A stretch of DNA of 21,630 nucleotides, taken from Azolla pinnata (taxonomy: Eukaryota; Streptophyta; Polypodiopsida; Salviniales; Salviniaceae). Where the stretch lies: the NCBI GenBank assembly GCA_037176905.1, contig JBBBWG010010590.1, positions 1 through 21,630 on the forward strand, in the 5' to 3' direction. Under the pieces are notes generated by a model. It saw nothing but the letters and a program-made list of their open reading frames with translations. It was not told the origin of the DNA and did no database searches. Position 1 is the first letter of the stretch. Each line of letters starts with the position of its first letter. This document shows positions 1-9,331 of this stretch, piece by piece. Both the position numbers and the translations under genes were made by a program.

Positions 1-143
1 AGCTCCCGGAGAACACCAAGGTGGAGGAGGTGAAGGCGGGCATGGAGAACGGCGTGCTCACTGTCACCGTTCCCAAGGTCCCGCCCCCGGAGCCGAAGTC
101 TGCAGTTCGCAACATCGACATCTCTTCGTCTTCTTCCGAGTAG
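1..143 (+). CDS. Small heat-shock protein, cytosolic class I-like, C-terminal part
   Basis: This is the last 46 codons of an alpha-crystallin (HSP20) family chaperone; the gene starts upstream of the window. The reading frame begins at base 3 and ends at the TAG at 141-143. The end of the alpha-crystallin domain is visible as [12 protein letters not shown], a signature of plant cytosolic class I small heat-shock proteins. It is followed by a proline-rich linker (PPPEPK) and an I-x-I anchor (NIDIS) of the kind that binds a neighbouring alpha-crystallin domain in the oligomer. In the family such proteins hold unfolding clients during heat stress. The tail is odd: it ends in a serine run plus Glu instead of the short IEISG-type ending usual for class I, and PPPEPK resembles class II. 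About 38 of 46 codons end in G or C, unlike the AT-rich genes to the right. The family is sure; the class is less so. Confidence 0.93.
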   Translation, partial: LPENTKVEEVKAGMENGVLTVTVPKVPPPEPKSAVRNIDISSSSSE

Positions 144-189
144 ATGAGCCCATTCATTTCCTTCCGTTTCTGAGCTTTTTGCATCAGTA

Positions 190-195
190 AATAAA
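190..195 (+). terminator. Putative polyadenylation signal AATAAA
   Basis: An AATAAA hexamer lies 47 bp after the heat-shock protein stop codon, inside an A-rich stretch (AGTAAATAAATGTAAAATG). This is a sensible near-upstream element for 3' end formation. Plants use such signals loosely, so the call is tentative. Confidence 0.5.
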
Positions 196-1805
196 TGTAA
201 AATGACAGGAATGGGTGGTCTTTTGCCCGCTGTAATCTGTTATGAAGAAAGATCACAGGGTTTTCTTGTACTGCCTTTGTTTTTGTGTAATACAGGGATT
301 TCAGTTCTGAACGGATCATGAATTGTTGCACCGTTTTCCTCCTCAATTTGATGTCTATGGAAGGATGAATGTGATGGCCTTTTGGACAATTTGATGGGAG
401 TACACAATGGTCATTCAGGCCTCTTAAGGTATCTGAAAGAAACACATGTTTTGTCGCTTCAAATCTATTGGTTTCGACCATCATCACATTCGGAAAATTT
501 CACATACCGCTTGCGTTCTGCAGCAATAGTTGCCTTCAAAATCAGAGAACCTATTGCTTGCTTGTTTGCTGTAAGCTTGAACCATGCTGTTGTATGCTAC
601 TAAACCTCATTGAACCTTGTCCTCGGTTTCAGTCTGGGATTTAGCCCAATGTTGGGATTTTGCGGTTTACAAAATTAGAGAACGAAAAGTTGGAAGACAT
701 CTTCATTTCACATCAGTCCAGTTAATGTATCATCAAATGTGGATTCGTGGAGCTGGACAAAATGTAGATTTGTACAGTATCATTAAAGCTACATTGATCA
801 ACACATTATCTTCTATCGGTACAAGGCATAATTCATTTTTGTCTATCGACAATAGTTCCATTATGCAGATAACAACTGATGAAAAATTATGGGGCCAGGC
901 TTTTACTGCAGTGCATGGGGAAGATGTTGATGAGTAAGCCTTGGAAGATCTTTCTCAGAAAGAACGTGATTGAATTCTACAACCTCCATGCCAACATAAC
1001 TTCAAAATCAAGCCGGTTATTTTTGCTTAGCATTACATTATACATCTGAATGAAACGGCGGCTAACTGCAATGTTTTATGCACTACAAACAGCAGCTTGA
1101 CCCATCCAAATTTTGGGAAAACTTGGTAACCAAAGAATCGTCTTCTCCAAAAAGTAGATCCACTTGTTGCAAACATGTCCAAGCACAGACAAGCTCACAT
1201 TTCAGATAATGGAAAGAAACTATGTTTGTGAATTAGAAGCAGGCTTACCAATCACTTCAAATCAGATTGTCACTGTGGCAGATGATGGTTGATATTGTCC
1301 GGTGTGATAACCCCCAAAATCCGATCATCCGCATGGCAGATGGTGGTTGATATTGCAGCGAAAAACAAAAAAGATATACAACAACACATCAAAATGCGCC
1401 ACTGTGACAACGGGAAATCTCCCATTCCCTCTTATTATGCATTACCAGCACAACCATCATACAGGTTTCTCAACAATGATCGTATCTGTTGCTATATGAT
1501 TCAGTGTTCAAATCTGTTGAGAAACCCCCTCCGAGCACACGGGAAGTCTGAAGCCCTTCTCATCCCTCCTTGATTCACACTTGGGTGTAAATTTTAACAA
1601 AGCAAAGCAAGCTTTTGTAGCCTTCATCCTTTATCACGCCACGGCTTCCTGCTGCTCAGCTGGCTGTTCAGTCCCCGCATCACGCAAACCACCTGGATTT
1701 GCACAAAAACAGCCCATCTTAACAAAAACTGTCCAAATGTATCACATAAAGCATATTGTTTTTTTGTCTCATTGGTCATATTTGACCTTTGAAAGTGATA
1801 ATCAA

Positions 1806-1832
1806 ATCTATCTATCTATCTATCTATCTATC
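1806..1832. repeat. (ATCT)n microsatellite
   Basis: Six full ATCT units plus a partial unit lie 30 bp beyond the mS29 stop codon. They would therefore be in its 3' UTR, read as AGAT repeats on the coding strand. Length polymorphism between individuals is likely. Confidence 0.95.
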
Positions 1833-1862
1833 ATGTCCAAATGTTTGAATTGAACATGACAT

Positions 1863-4800
1863 TCACTCCCCAAAAAACTTCTCACGGAAACTGAAAACAT
1901 GGCCTTCTTGTGTGTATTTTAGAAAAGCTTTCAGTGGCATGGCTCCTTTGGCACAATCGACACTACCTGCTGTGAGGAATGCTACATCTCTTAGCTCATT
2001 TGCATTTCCATTCGTTAACATGTATAGCGATCTCCTTGTTCTTTTACCGAATTTCGCTTTAGGACACCATTTCCTGGCATAACAAGAAGTAAACGGAAAC
2101 ATAAACATCAATTACACTCGGAAAGTTTCATAGCTTCAGAAAAAGTTCAGTCATTAAACAACATGTATAATCAAGGAGAAATTCACGAACTAAATAGAAT
2201 TCTGTTAAACACACAGCAGATAATACACAATCAATCGATAAGAACCATTATCAAAGATAATCAAGAAAAACTATGTTCAAAGACCCTCTTTCTCAAGGAT
2301 TGAACCACCACAGGCACCAGTACATTAGAGATAATATAGTGCCTAGAGTATTTCATCACAGCAATTGGAAGAGTTGAATAGGTACCTGATATAAAGTTTT
2401 AGCATAACACTTGCTTCCATGAAATCATAACGGCTCAAAAACACCTTGCTTTCAAGTGGAATTCCAGGTAGTTGTTTAGGAAGCTTCCCCACATTGGTAC
2501 AATGTGAAAACGCTCCAACCATAAAAGGACCATATGTCATATCCCGGAAAGCACTTACCTGTGATTTCAAACGTGCCAATCACCAAATAAGTGGGTTTCT
2601 TCACTAAGAGAATGATACATTAATAATATTTAGATCCACGACATAGCAATCTAGATGTTGCTAACATGAAGCATGGTAGAGTTATCCATTAGTAGCTATG
2701 AATGCATCTTGTAAATACCTTTGCTTTATAGACAATGATGCTAACATGTTGCATATTAGAGGTCTCTGTTTATGCTATAGGGATAACTTGAAGTCAGCAT
2801 GTTTACTGCTGTAGAAAACACGCTTTGACACCTAGTTCAGAAACTGAAGAATGTCATACAAATTTAAGAACAGAGATAATACCATGGCAAGTTCCTTTGC
2901 GTGTATTTGTCTCCTACCAAAATCGTTGAAACTTTCATGAAAACCACTGAAAGTGAACCAGCTGTTGAACTGCCATAGTAACACTCCAGTTATGCTTAAT
3001 CATCAACTTCCATTTAATACAGCTTGAAGTCTCTCAGAATTATCAGACACAGAAAATGGCATACCTCATCCACTGCAATGAGAACAGGGACCTCCTCAAC
3101 CAGGGACAATTCTTTGCGTAGGCGTACCACTACGCCAACCGATGCATGAGGAATGTCTAATCCCAACTGGATAAGATCCTTTAATGTAGCATTGCTTTTT
3201 AAATTCACCTCTTGAGGTCCTGATACTAGCCCAATACCAGGACCTTCTCCAAGAGGTATGGAATCAAAAATTCTACATGGTATAGATTCTAGAATTTCAC
3301 GGTGACTCTTCAGAAAGTCCTGCACACACACGTCATATTTTAGTCATATCCTTTTATATCAGTTCATTTCATACTCTAACCTTGCATTTGCAAAATGACA
3401 GATTCATCTTCTCAAATAAATCATCAAATAGCAAGCTTCCCATAACAGCATCAGAGTAAAATTTAGTGTCACAACTTGTCAAGTCAAATTACAATAAACA
3501 CAAACCTTAAGCATTGATGCAGCTTGTACAGGAGTATCCCACAATCCAGTCGATTGGTTTTTGTAGTATAACTCATTGTGAGTCCATTTCCTTCCACTAG
3601 GAATATAGCAAACTAGCCACCCTTCACTGCGGGCCCACTGGACAAGCATACCTAGCACAACACTTTTTCCACTCCCAGGAAGTCCGTCAAGCACTATCCG
3701 TTCCTTCGTGGCAAGCTCTGCTTTATCCAATAGGCGGCGCTCTCTTGCTAGCTTTTTTCTTTGATTTACAGCTGCAATGACATTACGTTCATTCAAATAT
3801 ATGATGAAGCAATCATACTAAATGCATTCACATTGTTCATGCTGCAAAAGACCAGAGAGATTACATTGAATTACTGAGGCATGAAAGAAAATGTTATTGC
3901 ATTAACTATTTTTATAAAAACATTACTCCAGCAGAGGAAACCCAAATGTACATTGGGGATCATTTAGAACACTGGTACGCAAATTTTATTCCGCACTCCA
4001 AGCTGGGATAGCTACGTTCCATTCTCATGGTCATATACTACAGATCCATTAATGCATCCAGGTGCTTCCTTTTCCATTATGGAAGATTGACAAAGGCCTT
4101 CTTGGATTGGCAACTACAAAAGAGAAGAGTCAGAAGTATCTTTTGTTGCAATGGATTTCCACTTCCAGAGGGATAGTCACACATGAAGACAATTTTCCAA
4201 CTACTAATGCAGACTGGTGATTGGGGAACAATCCAATGGGAGTGGTTAGTGAAGATGTTCATCTGCACTTCAGCGAGCTCTGGTTTCTTATATATGAAAT
4301 ATTAGAGACTTGAACCTCATAGGTGATTTTCCTTTGAGGCACGTCAATTGAAGCATCTAGATTTGCAGAGAGTGAACGACTAGCCAACACATAGCAGGGT
4401 GTACACCGACAGAATGTTTGCAAGCACTTATGAGGTCATTAGTTAACGTGCATGCATGTATGTTGGGTCATCTTAGGTCAAGCCTGAATCCTTTGTTGGG
4501 CGATCTGCAATCATCAATATTGTCACCCCATCCCTAGTTTGAGACACCACTACTGCAAAGGGAGATAATGACGACTAATTAAATACATTTAACTTATGCC
4601 CATGGATTATAGAAGCTAAGTTTGTCTCAAAGCTATACTTTCTATTCCCTACCAACTCTTGTTTACTAGAACGAAATAGACAAAGTTTACTTTATTTCCT
4701 GCAGTACCTAAATGACTATCATGAATTATAAAGTTGCATAAAATCCAGTTGAAGATATGGGTTACTTACACATGTGGGTTATCGACTGAAGTAAGGAAGC

Positions 4801-6770
4801 CTTTTTGCGGCTATCATTCTCTAGTTCTTCTAGTGCAGAAGAATCATCTGCAGTTTTCTTTCTAGCTAAGCTTCTAAAGTGAGAAACCAACTTCATGAAT
4901 TGACCTCTTACTAAGAGCGAATTTGTGCCACTTATATCAAACTCTTTGCTGTAGCTCTTAGGTAAACCTTCCGAATAAAATTGAGCCTCATCTTCCTTGC
5001 TGCAAGCCAGGTCCCAGATAAAGTCAATTACAAAGATATTATTCAAGTGTCATGTAAGAAGACAATTGTGCAAAGAAAAACTGATAATGTATAGAAATTC
5101 AAAATCAATGATTAACGAGACAATATGGTTTAACCAAATTAACAACGCAATTATCCATATAATCGACCACAAGCTAAATCCCACCAATCTGTTTTGACAA
5201 ATTATCATCTAGCTTTCCATCTGAATCAGGCATACCCTTTCAGAAACCTCTAAGAATTTCTTAGGCATTTGCAGTATAAAAAGAGCCACATCTTTTCAAC
5301 CAATGCAAAACCCTTTGTTAAACGTCAGCAACATGTTCCTCCGAATCAACCATTTGTAATTCGGATAGTTTTCCCTAGTTCTCTTAATCAGTTTTCCTTT
5401 TCAATATGGCTACAAATGTTTTCTCTATTCATTTATTTACATGACCGTGTTCTTTCTCAACAACTGAAATATTCACTTAAAATGATTACCCGTGATTATT
5501 TGTGACTCAAAAGTAGATGAAGTAGAATGAATATGATGACATTTTCAATAGATTTGTAGGATCAAATCCTTGTTCGCTTTTAGGGTAATTATCTGTGATT
5601 ATACGAATGCATTATAATGGTCTCAACTAACAAAACTTGTTCCTACCAATACAATTGGATAAACATGTCGGGGGAAAATATTTTGATCAGCTGTATAAAC
5701 GAAAATTTTCATTTTTAGCAATGTACTTGTATAATTTAATCCAACCTTGGTCAAAACATCCTGAATTACTTTACAACGTATTACATGTACAAAGTAGGTA
5801 AGCATTGATGCTTCAGACAATTAGTGTAGATAATTGCATAGGTGCACATACAAAGGGTGAAGGATTTTAGAGTTCTTGGGGTTTTAGGGAACGCTAGGTA
5901 GGGAGTGCAATACACAAAGATAACAACTTTCATGGTTGTGAGAATGCATTCAAACAAGAATAAGGAAATGCATTCAATGCTTGCTTCTTGTGCACCTGAA
6001 AAGCATGGAGCTTGATGGTTATACTCACAGATGAAACTGTATGCAATAATCCGTGATTATACATGCACAATGCTGCCATAAAGTTGAGCAGGCGAAACCA
6101 AAAACAAGAAGCTATTTTTCTGTTCCACTAACCTCAAATTGAAAAGCTTGTTGACATCCGCATCATTGAGGTCTGCAATGCTAGTACATTCACAAAACTC
6201 TACCAGCACTCGTGGAGGTAAGCCTTCGTCCATACCGAACACTTTCTTGGCTTTCGGAACAGGTTTTGCTTTAACTTCGCCTTTCCTTCTAAACTCTCCT
6301 TGCACCTCCTCTCCGCTATACCCTACCGCTAAATTCCGCGTACCTTCTCTGATCATATCCACCTCTGCCTCTTTCCAATCCTCCAAATTCCATTCATCCA
6401 CTAATCCGACGGTGCTCGCCAGTTTGGTGGAGATGCCACTGTTACCGTAGGCCTTGCTTTCATCATCGAAAACGAAGTCGCCGTCGTCTGTTGGGGTGAT
6501 CCAAGCATCCACCATGCATTTCACCCTCTCTAAGGCTTCTGCTCTGCTCTCACCGGCATCAGAAGTACCGGAAAGGAAGCGTGAGCCGGAATATATCCTG
6601 CGAAACCCAGACAGGAAGGCTCGATCTGAAGAGGGGGATTCTCGCGGAGGGAGCGTAGTGGGATGAGGATGAGGATGAGGATGAAGAGCGTAGCCATGAG
6701 GCGGGAAAGCAGGGTGCTTCGATCTTAAGCGAGAAACGGCAGAAGAGGCGAGGCGAGGAAGGCGACCCAT
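1863..6770 (-). CDS. MRPS29: Mitochondrial small-subunit ribosomal protein mS29 (DAP3 family GTPase)
   Basis: mS29/DAP3 is a P-loop GTP-binding protein of the mitochondrial ribosome small subunit. Exons in transcript order: 6770-6133, 4999-4770, 3771-3506, 3319-3065, 2969-2883, 2558-2386, 2073-1863. All six introns are GT-AG and phases agree (638, 230, 266, 255, 87, 173, 211 nt), giving 619 aa. Residues 1 to about 60 are Arg/Ser/His/Pro-rich with few acids, fitting a mitochondrial presequence. The Walker A motif GLPGSGKS is at 319-326 and a Walker B-like VLIAVDE at 457-463. It is followed by FNSWFTFSG, the equivalent of the plant-family YNxWFTFSEY stretch. MVGAFSHCTNVGKL and LTNGNANEL near the end are also family marks. 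The start is the first ATG in this frame. The protein is longer than the roughly 480 aa I recall for Arabidopsis, mainly at the N-terminus plus about 35 residues at the C-terminus. Exon 5 (29 codons, weak GTATTA donor) is the shortest. Family sure; terminal limits less so. Confidence 0.93.
3772..4769 (-). other. Intron 2 of mS29
   Basis: This 998 bp AT-rich intron separates the LLVRGQF exon from the P-loop exon. The phase match across it (T|CT, serine) leaves no need for a missed exon. I recognised no coding or mobile element inside it. Confidence 0.8.
5000..6132 (-). other. Intron 1 of mS29
   Basis: This is the longest intron of the gene (1133 bp). The donor is AG|GTTAGT and the acceptor TTGCAG|C; the split codon AG|C gives serine. 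The open frames inside it are AT-rich with no recognisable protein. Confidence 0.8.
6661..6684. repeat. Coding hexanucleotide repeat (GGATGA)x4
   Basis: Four GGATGA units lie inside exon 1 of mS29. Read on the minus strand they give alternating His-Pro in the predicted targeting region. Changes of whole units keep frame, so length variation should be tolerated. Confidence 0.9.
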
Positions 6771-6898
6771 CGAAGAAGGAGTGGAAGGGGAGGAAGAAGA
6801 TGCAGAAGAAGAGGAAAAAACCACAGAGCGATCAGAGCAGCGCCATCGCCATCGCCATCGCCATCGCCATCGCCACTTCGCCCAACAAAGAAAACCAT
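6725..6898 (-). promoter_or_regulatory. Possible overlapping upstream ORF of mS29
   Basis: An ATG at 6898 (context CTTTCCATGG) opens a 57-codon frame. It runs through the ATGGCG tract as Gly-Asp repeats and stops at 6725, past the main mS29 ATG at 6770 in another frame. Such an overlapping uORF would lower translation of the main frame, but only if transcription starts upstream of 6898. Confidence 0.35.
6832..6870 (-). promoter_or_regulatory. Short upstream ORF made of an ATGGCG microsatellite
   Basis: Upstream of the mS29 start lie five perfect CGCCAT units (6841-6870), read as ATGGCG on the coding strand. They form a 12-codon upstream ORF of five Met-Ala pairs, then two leucines and a TGA at 6832-6834. 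It ends 61 bp before the main ATG. If the leader includes this stretch, ribosomes meet five in-frame AUGs first, and copy number would set the uORF length. The transcription start is unknown, so its presence in the mRNA is an inference. Confidence 0.5.
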
Positions 6899-6919
6899 GG
6901 AAAGGAAGAAGGAAGAAGG

Positions 6920-6928
6920 AAACCCTAA
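6920..6928 (+). promoter_or_regulatory. Telo-box AAACCCTAA upstream of mS29
   Basis: An exact AAACCCTAA lies about 150 bp upstream of the mS29 ATG, with a second CCCTAAAAC-type copy on the opposite strand at 6951-6959. Telo-boxes are known in promoters of plant genes for ribosomal proteins and the translation machinery, which suits a mitoribosomal gene. Confidence 0.55.
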
Positions 6929-6954
6929 GAAGAGGAAGATGAGAGAGAGGGTTT

Positions 6955-7410
6955 TAGGGTGTAATTGATTAGGCAAAAACATTAAGATTAAGGACCCTTA
7001 ATCACCTGATTAAGTGACATATGTTTACCTTGATTAGGCAAAATATTAGGGTGTAATTGATTAGGCAAAACATTAAGATTAAGGACCCTTAATCACGTGA
7101 TTAAGAGCCATATGCTTACCTTGATTAGGCAGAATTTTAGGGTGTAATTGATCAGGCAAAACATTAAGATTAAGGACCCTTGATCACGTGATTAAGAGCC
7201 ATATGCTTACCTTGAGTAAGCAAAATTTTAGGGTGTAATTGATTAGGCAATAACATTAAGATTAAGGACCCTCGATCACGTGATTAAGAGCCATAGGCTT
7301 ACCTTGATAAGGCAAAATTTTAGGGTGTAATTGATTAGGCAAAAACATTAAGAGTAAGGGCCTTAATCACGTGATTAAGAGCCATATGCTTGCTTACCTT
7401 GATTATCATC
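6955..7410. repeat. Five tandem 91-92 bp repeats with a palindromic G-box
   Basis: Units begin with TAGGGTGTAATTGATTAGGC or close variants at 6955, 7047, 7138, 7229 and 7321. Each carries TTAGGGTG, an ATTAAGATTAAGGACCCTTA block and an 18-bp palindrome, perfect in units 2 and 5 (cttaatcacgtgattaag). CACGTG is at 7094, 7185, 7277 and 7368. Unit 1 has CACCTG at 7003 instead. Unit 5 is the most divergent: it has a duplicated GCTT and breaks off near 7410. The array starts about 185 bp upstream of the mS29 ATG. Confidence 0.95.
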
Positions 7411-9331
7411 AGTAAAAAGACCGACTTTGAGCAACCGTGGAAGGGGTTTTTACAAAGTAATCAGGAAAAGGCATGTGTTCTGCGACACTGATCATCGCGT
7501 AACAGCACCTGCTCGATCGATACAGCTAAGAAAACAAGCTGATCCCGATCAATCACACCTTCATCATGGTGCCAACAAGCTGCCTATAACTCCTTAACAT
7601 CGATCCCTAGCTACTACTAATACGGCTTTCGATGATTGCCATAACACTGACTCGAGGATTGATGTAATCATCGAGCCAACAATACTATTTTTTTAGCATG
7701 TGACTATGGCTGCTATCGCTTCTAGTCTTTGAAATAAGCCATTCCTGAGGAATGCCATCATAGGCTTCGATGGGCATGGAATATAACTAAACTCTATGGA
7801 ATACTGTTAAAACAATTCATCGAGCTTACCAGCCAATCGATGTCCCACTTCACATCAAAGTCTTCCGCGTGATGCGTTAGTAATACGTAGCACCACCAAA
7901 TGAAGAAGAGCTTCTCAAACAGTCAACAAAGCTATCAGAGCCCTTGCTCCTCCCTTATAGAAGAACACAGCGCCCTACATCCCTTCGACAATGCGTTTAG
8001 CCTTTGAGCAAAAGCTTGTTGCATTTGCATCAACCACACAAATTTACGCACTGTAGTTCAACGTTCATCACGATTCCAATGAGAAGAGATTAGACAATGT
8101 GAAGGACATTCATTGAATAAGCCGCAAACTAACAGCACTACCTATCAACGAGTTCAGTATATTCGCGATGACAATAGCTGAGTAGTTAACAACATAGAAT
8201 GTCTTGCCATCACCGAATTGCAAAAACCAGTTGGCACCGAGATTGCAACTTGGGACTGTAAAGATTAGCATAGAACAGATGATAGACATGCTTGTTTCAA
8301 ATAGAGATGGTATACCATGTCATATTACCAACTCTGCAAACATACCATCTAGCACACAACATTATTGCACTACCGATCCAACAAAGGAAAGATGATAGCT
8401 CCCGACGTTTGAAGAAAACGCTGCTACCAACCATGATTGAATGATCATACATTTCCAGCATCAAATTTTGCTGATTCAGGGAGTGAGAAGTACTTTGATT
8501 AGTATTATCACCAAGTATCATGCTATACCATACATAAGCAATTCAGATGCAAAAATTGATTTTCCTGGAATGGACAATGCAGTAAGTAACGTGGCATTAC
8601 CTGCATTTGGCATACAGAAAATATAGGCAACACTATATTCCATGCAAGCCTATCCCTGACTAGTTGAATTCCATAAACCTCAGGTTTGCATTCAACGACA
8701 CATCAATGCCAGAGGATTCTGTATTGACTACCACTGTTCGCTAGGTAAGTAGCTCAAATACACCAAAAACTAACTACTTTGATCAACTGTTGACTAGCAA
8801 ACACCACAATTACCTCGCATCTTTCTGGACACAACTTTCTGTTCAAACAAAAAACATATAAAGAAAGGTAATAACATGAGAATGCCTCTGTAAGCATTTT
8901 GTCTCCGTTGTATCCAGACTCTTTCAACAATTATCTGGAAAAAAAGACTTCCATGGAAAAGCTTATCTGAAGAAGCTATATAAAAGTGATTTTCTGCACT
9001 CATATCTATCATTACACATCTTAACATAATCATTAGTTCTACATAAATACATGATCATTTCTGTTTCATAATATCCTCAAGTCATAGTTTGAGCAAAAAA
9101 GAATCCCGTATTTAAATTGAGACAAAAGTAAGCAAAGTAAAAATGGTGGATCAGTGAATCCATTATCAATTTGAAAGATGGTCAAATATGAATTCAGTAG
9201 CTGCCTGGAGCGAACCCCACTAGATGCAAACTGCCAAATATAGTGATACACGATAACCTTCATGATGTAAATAACTTACATGAAAACAAGCTCCTTGAAA
9301 TCATATCATCACTTTTTGTGAAATGGTAATA
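7411..9331. other. Intergenic region between mS29 promoter and PP6 gene 3' end
   Basis: This is about 1.9 kb without a supportable gene. Open frames are short, AT-rich and unlike any family I know. It should contain the mS29 distal promoter on the left and the PP6 3' UTR on the right. An imperfect hairpin, CTCGAGGATT with AATCATCGAG, lies at 7651-7675. Confidence 0.6.

Larger units (their letters stand above)
144..1862. other. Convergent intergenic region
   Basis: This region lies between the 3' ends of the heat-shock gene (plus) and the mS29 gene (minus), so it should hold two 3' UTRs. The only long open frame, 617-937 plus, starts at TTG, matches nothing I recognise, and has no visible exon partners. 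A microsatellite lies at 1806-1832. I see no RNA gene or transposon ends. Confidence 0.6.

Noticed and set aside
6139-6666. Plus-strand frames of 103 and 70 aa
   Set aside because: They lie antisense to the well-supported exon 1 of mS29.
6955-7410. CRISPR-like array
   Set aside because: The repeats are contiguous 91-92 bp tandem units without unique spacers, in plant nuclear DNA.
7411-9331. A hidden gene in the mS29-PP6 intergenic region
   Set aside because: Open frames are short and AT-rich, start mostly at non-ATG codons, and cannot be joined into any familiar protein.
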